From Dehalococcoidia bacterium (lineage in GTDB: Bacteria > Chloroflexota > Dehalococcoidia > GIF9 > AB-539-J10), in NCBI GenBank assembly GCA_030612165.1, contig JAUWOK010000024.1, positions 1 to 13,163 of the forward strand: a stretch of 13,163 nucleotides of DNA, in the 5' to 3' direction. The notes under the pieces were generated by a model, which was not told the origin of the DNA, did not search any database, and saw only the letters and a list, made by a program, of their open reading frames with translations. Made by a program: the position numbers and the translations under genes. Shown piece after piece: positions 7,266 to 13,163 of this stretch. Each line of letters starts with the position of its first letter. The first letter of the stretch is position 1.

Positions 7266-9878
7266 CTACAGTTTCTGCTCCACGCGGCTTGCCACAGCAT
7301 CCTGCATGAAGACAGGCAACCCGGTAAAGAAAGCATTATAACCGGACACCCTCACCGTAAGGTAAGGGTATTTCTCCGGCTGCTTCTGAGCATCCCTCAG
7401 TACTTCAGTCGAGACAAAGTTGAACTGCATCTGAGTCTGCCCCTGCTCAAGGCTGGTCCAGCAATAATCCGCGAATTTACCTAAACCAACCTCACCTGTC
7501 ACCGAAGAATAATCAACCCTCTGATTGTAGATGTACGCCCTGCACTCGGTTTGGTCAACCTTCAAGGCTGACCTCATTCTTCCCCACAGCCCGGCTTTGT
7601 CAAAATCGGCATGAGGGTTAATCCCTCCGTCACACAGCGCATCGCCTCTCTTCCTCCCGTTGGGCAATGCCCCTACCATGGGAGCAGACTGAAACATGCG
7701 GCTTACGGGAAGCTGATTGGGATAAACCGGGTAACCTCTCCTATCCAAGGTCTTTGTCTTGTGTACTATGAAAACATCGTGGGTCGCCCTTACCATTATG
7801 TCGTCCGCATAGTCGTCGTCGTTCCCGAACTTGGGCGCATTCCTGAAATCCTGCCTCATCTCTTCGTAACCTTCCCAGTCGGCCTTCAATGCCGTCAGGA
7901 GCTGCTCCATAGTGTATTTCTTCTTGTCGTAAACCCAAAATTTCACGCCCGCGAGGCTATCTATTGAATCCACCCAGCCGACTATGCTCTGAAAGCTAAA
8001 CCTTGCTATGGCGGGGTCTTGAAGCGCATCAAGCCCTGAGTCCAGACAGCATTTATACAGGAGGCTCACAAACGGCATGCGGTTTGTAGTTTCCAGTTCC
8101 TCGAGGAACCTGTTCCTGTACCTGACCTCCATAGCCACGACCCATTCATACTGCCTGAGCCAGGCCTGATAAAACTCCTCAAAATCCTTAAACTTGGTAG
8201 GGTCTCCGGTCTCTACCGACTTGAACCACTCAAAGCCCGGCTCCGGGTCTCTGCCGTTGAAGAGCACGAATTCCGGCGCCTTTTCAATATCGGCATAAGA
8301 AACCTCCCGCCTGACAGGCCCTTTAGAATCAACAACACATCCCGGAGTATTGCAACCTACAATCGCCCACTGTCTCGCCTGCTCCAGGGTTAGCTCTCCA
8401 GGATACTGGCTTAAAAGAGTTTCAATGGCCAGCGGATCATTCCTGAGGGAAGGAAGGCCCAACCCTGTCCTGGCTATCTCAACAACCCTTCTAAAATCAT
8501 CCTTTTTAGTCGCAGGATGCCATCTGAATTTAAGGTCAGGAAAGTGAAACCTGTATCCGTCCCAGACATCCAGGATTAAACGGGTAAGTTCATTCGTGGC
8601 GTCATGACCGTGCTTATCCTGTCCACCGATCGTCCAGACCGTATAATCTCTGGTTCCCTGAAACGACTTGCCCAGGCCGCCAAACCTCGCAGGTCCAAAC
8701 CCGGCCGTTTCGTGGTACTTAGCTGCCCAGCAAGCTAATATCTCACCTGCTGTAGTTCTGTCCAGTGTTTTCTCCTTTATTACATCGCGTTCGTACCATT
8801 CCCGCAAAAGGTCATCCGGCTTGAAGGCACCAGGATGACAGGATTCCAAACCACGGAAAACACAATAACTGAGCCAGAACATCTGTACGGCTTCCCAGAA
8901 AGTGCGGGGCGCGTTCTCCGCTACCCAATCACAATTCTTCGCCGCCTGTTCAGCCATCCGTCTTGATTTCTCGTCGGGCATCTGAGGAGCAGCTTTCCTG
9001 GCTGCCTCTGCCCACCTTTTTGTCCATCTGATAACCGCCTCACCAACCAGAATGGCCGCCTTAGCATTATCAATCTTATCCTGTATCGCATCGGTTTTGT
9101 GATAGTCGAGCGGCTCAGCTAGTTTGACACGCTCAAATTCCTTCTCGTACTCCCCCAGCTTCTCCTTTTTCATATCTACTAATTTTCTCCAGCCAAGCCT
9201 CATATACCAGCCATGATCAGCACTGGCACGCTGTACAGAGCCAAACGCTTCAAAATATCTCCCGGGAGCCTCGGGACAAAAGTACATGCGCTGTTCCTCA
9301 GGCGTCAGTTTGCCAACAACTCTTGATACTGCATTGAACCTATTGCCTACCTTTGCTGTTAGCTCATCCATCTCCTGTTTGGAAAGCCTGACTTTTTTGC
9401 CGTCTTTCCAGTACATCATCCTTTCCGGCGCGTTCTTAAAGTTCGCCACCAATTGCTGCCAGTTCTGCTTCTGCGGATCCCCCGGCATACCATGCTCATC
9501 ACTGGAGTACAAGCCAATGACCATCTCGTATGGCCTGACTGTCAGGTTTTGACGGTCAAGAGCCTTTGCGAACGCCACAGAAACCACCTGTGCAACTGAA
9601 GCCTCCGGATTCTCGTCACAGGCTTCCTTCATTGCCATGAACGGCCCCATGTCTGTATAGGCTTCCTTGTCAGCGAAGTAATCTGGCTCATCTACGCCTA
9701 TCTTGTCCGCGACTGAGAACCTGAATTTCCACATCTCGGGAGTAACAATTGCCCATGCCTTACTCGTAGGGTGACCTGGCTCATCCAGCCTTACCCCCAC
9801 TTTTTTCGGATCCAGTAAATACTCCTCCCCCGCCTTCTTCTTATTCAATTTCATTATTTGCTCTGCTGCCGTTTCCAT
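7266..9878 (-). CDS. Glycyl radical enzyme (PFL-like superfamily), substrate unassigned
   Basis: This is a large (870-residue) oxygen-sensitive radical enzyme. A backbone glycyl radical generates a thiyl radical that attacks the substrate. The glycyl loop is YLTVRVSGYNAFF with radical Gly846, 24 residues from the C-terminus. The catalytic cysteine is in GCNTPGC (Cys509, with a second Cys at 514). The downstream barrel motif ALPNGRKRGDALCDGGINP corresponds to the family's PDGR...DG-SP block. Position +2 after the cysteine is Thr, not the Glu of choline lyase, diol dehydratases and arylacetate decarboxylases. The C-x-[ST]-P-G pattern and an Arg 15 residues downstream (Arg524) recall benzyl/alkylsuccinate synthases, but the short C-terminal tail does not. 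AAAGGAGG precedes the ATG by 6 bp. No microcompartment targeting genes or small subunits are nearby. The family is certain; the reaction is unknown. Confidence 0.93.
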   Translation of the reverse strand: METAAEQIMKLNKKKAGEEYLLDPKKVGVRLDEPGHPTSKAWAIVTPEMWKFRFSVADKIGVDEPDYFADKEAYTDMGPFMAMKEACDENPEASVAQVVSVAFAKALDRQNLTVRPYEMVIGLYSSDEHGMPGDPQKQNWQQLVANFKNAPERMMYWKDGKKVRLSKQEMDELTAKVGNRFNAVSRVVGKLTPEEQRMYFCPEAPGRYFEAFGSVQRASADHGWYMRLGWRKLVDMKKEKLGEYEKEFERVKLAEPLDYHKTDAIQDKIDNAKAAILVGEAVIRWTKRWAEAARKAAPQMPDEKSRRMAEQAAKNCDWVAENAPRTFWEAVQMFWLSYCVFRGLESCHPGAFKPDDLLREWYERDVIKEKTLDRTTAGEILACWAAKYHETAGFGPARFGGLGKSFQGTRDYTVWTIGGQDKHGHDATNELTRLILDVWDGYRFHFPDLKFRWHPATKKDDFRRVVEIARTGLGLPSLRNDPLAIETLLSQYPGELTLEQARQWAIVGCNTPGCVVDSKGPVRREVSYADIEKAPEFVLFNGRDPEPGFEWFKSVETGDPTKFKDFEEFYQAWLRQYEWVVAMEVRYRNRFLEELETTNRMPFVSLLYKCCLDSGLDALQDPAIARFSFQSIVGWVDSIDSLAGVKFWVYDKKKYTMEQLLTALKADWEGYEEMRQDFRNAPKFGNDDDYADDIMVRATHDVFIVHKTKTLDRRGYPVYPNQLPVSRMFQSAPMVGALPNGRKRGDALCDGGINPHADFDKAGLWGRMRSALKVDQTECRAYIYNQRVDYSSVTGEVGLGKFADYCWTSLEQGQTQMQFNFVSTEVLRDAQKQPEKYPYLTVRVSGYNAFFTGLPVFMQDAVASRVEQKL

Positions 9879-10011
9879 TCTTTGCCTCCTTTAACTTTTC
9901 TACTTAAAATTACCTCGACCTAAACTCATGACATGTCTTCTATGTCCTCCCCGGGCCCAAAGTTCCCATCACCCAAACAAACTGCCCACAGCCATTGCTA
10001 TTAACGGCCTA

Positions 10012-10040
10012 ATTATACCTTCTCAATCCTCACCTGCCCA
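10012..10040 (-). promoter_or_regulatory. Sigma-70 promoter of the GRE operon
   Basis: On the minus strand TGGGCA (10035-10040, 4 of 6 matches), a 17-bp spacer and a perfect TATAAT (10012-10017) predict a transcript start near 10005 and a leader of roughly 125 nt before the GRE ATG. The imperfect -35 would suit activator control by the adjacent response regulator. Confidence 0.5.
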
Positions 10041-10181
10041 TCCATCGAAATACCTATTCTGTCCCCCAAAAACTGCTTATTCGCCAAGGACCGAACCCGC
10101 TCGGGACCTTCGCCATACGCAAAACGTTGATTAATGACTGGATGCTACAAACGACGCAAAGACAAGAAATTAAACAACATA

Positions 10182-10190
10182 TGCTAAAAT
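10182..10190 (+). promoter_or_regulatory. Extended -10 promoter of the two-component operon
   Basis: TGCTAAAAT is a TG-n extended -10 with TAAAAT at 10185-10190. No good -35 is present. Transcription would begin near 10197, about 55 nt before the response regulator ATG. Confidence 0.42.
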
Positions 10191-10251
10191 GAGAGTGGCA
10201 CTACCTTTTTGCAAAGTTTGTTCATATTCTTCAGCAAAAAGGAGATTGATT

Positions 10252-10932
10252 ATGGAGGAAATTAAAGTTCTATTAGCAGACGACCACCCAGCATTTTTAG
10301 AAGGACTATCCCTTCTTTTAGAAAGAGAGGATGATATAGCTGTAGTGGCAAGGGCAACAAATGCCGAAGAGGCAATCAGCTTAACAAAGAAGCTGTTGCC
10401 GGATGTGGTTGTCCTCGATATTTCTATGCCCACCATCGGCGGCATTGAAGCCGCCCGACAGATTAAAGCACTTTGTCCGAGGACCTCTATCATTATGCTC
10501 ACCGCTTATGACTGCGCGTCATATATTTCAACTTCTTTAGAAGCGGGTATAGCAGGATATTTACTAAAGAATGCTCCTGTAGACAAGCTAATCAATGCTA
10601 TCCGCAGGGTATATGCAGGAGAAGCAGTGTTTTCTTTTCAATCCGCCAGCCAAACCATACACCAGCTAGTGGTTGGCGCCGCCAAAACCGGACAAAAACC
10701 CCTGATACTGTCCTCACGCGAGGTGGAGATACTCAAACTAGCAGCCAGAGGGTTGACCAACGGGGAAATCGCCAGGGAGTTTGTGATCAGTGAACGCACT
10801 GTTCAAACTCACATGGTAAATACTTTCAAAAAGTTAAAAGTCGGATCTCGCACCGAAGCTGTGCTTTATGCCTTGAAAGAAAATTGGCTGGCACTCGACG
10901 ATATTTTTGAAGGAACCACACATGATAGCTGA
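10252..10932 (+). CDS. NarL/LuxR-family response regulator
   Basis: This is a DNA-binding transcription regulator of 226 residues. The receiver domain (1-120) has the acidic pocket at Asp10-Asp11, phospho-acceptor Asp56 (VVVLDISMP), Thr84 (MLTAYD) and Lys106 (LLKNAP). A LuxR-type helix-turn-helix spans about 153-210 (LSSREVEILKLAARGLTNGE...SERTVQTHMVN). The ATG at 10252 is chosen because AAAGGAG lies 7 bp upstream and the receiver fold begins at once; the frame is open further 5' to 10189 without a comparable ribosome binding site. Its 3' end overlaps the kinase gene by 11 bp, implying translational coupling. It is divergent from the glycyl radical operon, its likeliest target. Confidence 0.94.
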   Translation: MEEIKVLLADDHPAFLEGLSLLLEREDDIAVVARATNAEEAISLTKKLLPDVVVLDISMPTIGGIEAARQIKALCPRTSIIMLTAYDCASYISTSLEAGIAGYLLKNAPVDKLINAIRRVYAGEAVFSFQSASQTIHQLVVGAAKTGQKPLILSSREVEILKLAARGLTNGEIAREFVISERTVQTHMVNTFKKLKVGSRTEAVLYALKENWLALDDIFEGTTHDS

Positions 10933-12061
10933 CAGCCAAAAACCCGATAAGAGAACCAGCGAAAAGAGGGCATTTGCAAAGATAGCTCGCCCTCAGAAAG
11001 AACTACAAAAACAGAAAAGGCCCTTCATGACTATGGAGGCTCTCTATTCAAGCATTTTCACCCAGACCAGCTATGTCATTTTTACTCGTACTCTTGAGGG
11101 AGAAATCCTTGCCGTCAACCAGCAGGCGGTAGATCTCTTCGGCTATACGACGGCCAAAGAAATGATAGGGCGCCACGTATCACAATTTCTCTCCCCAGCA
11201 AGCTTTAAAACCCTCATGAAAGAGCAGCAGAAGTGGATTAGGGACCAATGTATTAAGCGGCAATACTACGAACATGAGATATCCAGGAAAAACGGCGAGA
11301 AAATGATTGTCGAGTCCGCGCCCTCTTTAATAAAGGAAAACGCGCAAATAGTAGGCATTATGGCTATAGCCAGAAACATAACTGGACAACGACAACGACA
11401 GAAAAACATGCAATTTTACCTCGCAGAAATCACCAGAGCACAGGAGGAAGAACGAAAGCATATTGCTTGCGAGCTACATGATGTTTTCTCCCAGGATCTG
11501 GCAACTATCTCCTTGAAGATCGATATGTTAACCAGAGGCAAGGAAATTATGTCACAGGAAACGCTTTCTCGGCTGAAACAGGTCCAAGGCAGTGTTAACG
11601 ATATGGCAAAAAATATTCGCCTCTTTGCACAAGAATTGCGTCCTGACGCCTTAGAGCAACTAGGCATGGTGCCAATCTTAGCAAACCTGATAAACGAGAT
11701 GCACAACGAAGAAAAAGAAATTAACATACGTTTTGAGATAGCCGGCACACAGCGCCGCCTATCCCCAGAGACAGAGCTGACTCTATTCCGCGTCGCCCAG
11801 GAGGCATTACGCAACGTCAAAAAGCACGCCATGGCAATAGAGGTGCTGGTTAAAATCGAGTTTGCTCCCGATGAAGTCAGTTTGACCGTTGTCGACAACG
11901 GCAGAGGATTTAGGGTGCCTAAAGTGGCAGGAGCCTTCGCCGGTAAAGGCAAGCTGGGGCTAATCGGCATGCAGGAGCGAGCTCACCTGCTCGGTGGCAC
12001 CTTCTCAGTAAAATCCCAGGTGGGCAAAGGAACGGAAATTACCGTCGAGGTGAAAGCATAG
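10922..12061 (+). CDS. Soluble PAS-domain sensor histidine kinase (HisKA_3/NarX-like)
   Basis: This is the cognate sensor for the preceding regulator, 379 residues from the ATG at 10922. That start has GAAGGA 7 bp upstream; an in-frame TTG at 10907 is less likely. A charged N-terminal segment (about 5-35) is followed by a PAS domain (about 38-155, with ILAVNQQAVDLFGYT). A HisKA_3 dimerisation helix follows with phospho-acceptor His186 (ARAQEEERKHIA-type region ending CELHD). The HATPase_c domain has Asn298 (ALRNVKKHA), DNGRGF (325-330), and the G2 box KGKLGLIGM. There is no hydrophobic segment long enough to span a membrane, so the signal is intracellular: a soluble ligand, redox state or a PAS-bound cofactor. 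Binding residues for heme or flavin cannot be assigned by eye. Confidence 0.93.
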   Translation: MIADSQKPDKRTSEKRAFAKIARPQKELQKQKRPFMTMEALYSSIFTQTSYVIFTRTLEGEILAVNQQAVDLFGYTTAKEMIGRHVSQFLSPASFKTLMKEQQKWIRDQCIKRQYYEHEISRKNGEKMIVESAPSLIKENAQIVGIMAIARNITGQRQRQKNMQFYLAEITRAQEEERKHIACELHDVFSQDLATISLKIDMLTRGKEIMSQETLSRLKQVQGSVNDMAKNIRLFAQELRPDALEQLGMVPILANLINEMHNEEKEINIRFEIAGTQRRLSPETELTLFRVAQEALRNVKKHAMAIEVLVKIEFAPDEVSLTVVDNGRGFRVPKVAGAFAGKGKLGLIGMQERAHLLGGTFSVKSQVGKGTEITVEVKA

Positions 12062-12321
12062 CACCGCATCCTCCAGGTCAGGATAAAAGCGACTTTTTAC
12101 TCCCCCTCTTCCAGACAAAAACAACCCTCAAAAACAGCGAGTTTTTATCGCCTGGTGTACCGCAGCGCTTTACGAACACGCTTAAGCCCAGACATAAGAG
12201 CAGGAAATCGTTGGATGATTTAATGCGCTGCGAACACTGGTAAGTAGCAAATTAAACATGACGGAATGTATATTCAAACAGACATATTTTAACGTCGGAG
12301 TTAGGTAATATCATTACCTTT
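12062..12321. other. Gene-free stretch between kinase and tRNA genes
   Basis: I see no coding region and no 5S rRNA. It contains weak A/T-rich hairpins (12085-12097; 12130-12146), a perfect 8-bp inverted repeat CGCAGCGC/GCGCTGCG with arms 56 bp apart (12161-12168 and 12225-12232), and a small stem-loop abutting the tRNA (12304-12318). Confidence 0.5.
12130..12146 (+). terminator. Weak candidate terminator of the two-component operon
   Basis: AAAAAC (12130-12135), a 5-nt loop and GTTTTT (12141-12146) form a 6-bp stem whose right arm is itself T-rich. The stem has only one G-C pair, so efficiency would be poor. Confidence 0.25.
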
Positions 12322-12322
12322 T
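12304..12322. terminator. Small hairpin directly at the tRNA 3' end
   Basis: GGTAAT-ATC-ATTACC (12304-12318) is a perfect 6-bp stem followed on the plus strand by TTTT. On the minus strand it begins 3 nt after the tRNA CCA and has no T tract. It could stop plus-strand transcripts from the kinase operon or mark the 3' end of the tRNA/rRNA transcript. Confidence 0.3.
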
Positions 12323-12396
12323 GGTAGCGGGGGCTGGATTCGAACCAGCGACCTCCGGGTTATGAGCCCGACGAGCTGCCACTGCTCTACCCCGCG
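12322..12396 (-). tRNA. Initiator tRNA-Met (CAT anticodon)
   Basis: This is a complete 75-nt cloverleaf with encoded CCA (12322-12324). The acceptor stem is CGCGGGG against CCCCGCT. The D arm is GAGC/GCTC with a short 7-nt loop. The anticodon stem TCGGG/CCCGG holds loop CTCATAA, with CAT at 12362-12364. The T arm is GCTGG/CCAGC with TTCGAAT. Three features mark it as the initiator rather than an elongator or Ile2 tRNA: the unpaired first acceptor position (C1 opposite U72), three consecutive G-C pairs at the base of the anticodon loop, and the A11-U24 pair in the D stem. It starts 32 bp after the 23S gene in the same direction, so it is probably processed from the rRNA transcript. Confidence 0.96.
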
Positions 12397-12428
12397 ACGT
12401 TTGTATATCTTGTGTCAGTTCTGATGTA

Positions 12429-13163
<735 letters not shown>

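Larger units (their letters stand above)
9879..10251. promoter_or_regulatory. Divergent regulatory region between GRE and two-component genes
   Basis: This 373-bp region without a gene holds the promoters for both directions. Between them lie two direct copies of TTCGCCA (10080-10086 and 10109-10115). These flank GGACC copies and the small palindrome CCCG-CT-CGGG (about 10097-10106). The repeats sit upstream of the GRE -35, where a response regulator would be expected to bind, but that role is inferred. The palindromes GACATGTC (near 9930-9937) and CCCGGG lie in the GRE leader. Confidence 0.45.

Noticed and set aside
7266..9878. Assignment of the GRE as pyruvate formate-lyase or benzylsuccinate synthase
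   Set aside because: The active site lacks the adjacent Cys-Cys pair of PFL; the tail length and missing small subunits do not match the benzylsuccinate synthase operon. Neither name can be supported.
6214..9878. Bacterial microcompartment GRE locus
   Set aside because: No shell protein, aldehyde dehydrogenase or phosphotransacylase genes are visible within the window.
3657..12061. MFS carrier as the importer for the GRE substrate
   Set aside because: It is separated by surE, oppositely arranged and has its own promoter, so proximity alone does not support a shared pathway.

Overview
The window looks like chromosomal DNA of a strictly anaerobic bacterium. Reasons: an oxygen-sensitive glycyl radical enzyme (GRE) with its activase, ThyX instead of ThyA, a single-chain (alpha2-type) glycyl-tRNA synthetase, and strong AAGGAGG-type ribosome binding sites. 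Clostridial Firmicutes (Peptococcaceae-like) and Dehalococcoidia-like Chloroflexota both fit. The SurE, oxalate/formate-type MFS and soluble PAS/HisKA_3 kinase recall the latter from memory. I cannot settle this without a 23S rRNA search.

Left part (1-5940), housekeeping. The window opens with tandem repeats resembling one end of an IS21-family element. Then come divergent purine salvage genes apt (-) and hpt (+), glyS (-) divergent from thyX (+), an MFS carrier (-) convergent with thyX, and surE (+) divergent from the carrier. Most are single-gene units with short divergent promoter regions. Most are intact; the start codons of hpt and surE need judgement.

Middle part (6214-12061), accessory and most interesting. 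A GRE of 870 residues (-) is followed by its radical-SAM activating enzyme (-). A strong 12-bp stem-loop lies between them. Divergent from the GRE across a 373-bp regulatory region are a NarL/LuxR-type response regulator and a soluble PAS histidine kinase (+) whose reading frames overlap. The GRE carries an active-site motif (GCNTPGC) without the Glu typical of GRE dehydratases and decarboxylases, so its substrate is not obvious. The inferred model is a sensor-controlled catabolic cassette: kinase and regulator sense a compound or redox state and switch on the GRE and its activase. The arrangement resembles regulator/enzyme pairs of anaerobic toluene degradation, but no small Bss-type subunits are present.

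Right part (12062-13163). A gene-poor stretch with hairpins lies between the kinase and an initiator tRNA-Met gene (-). That tRNA lies directly downstream of a 23S rRNA gene (-), which runs off the window. No 5S rRNA gene is present after the 23S in the visible sequence.
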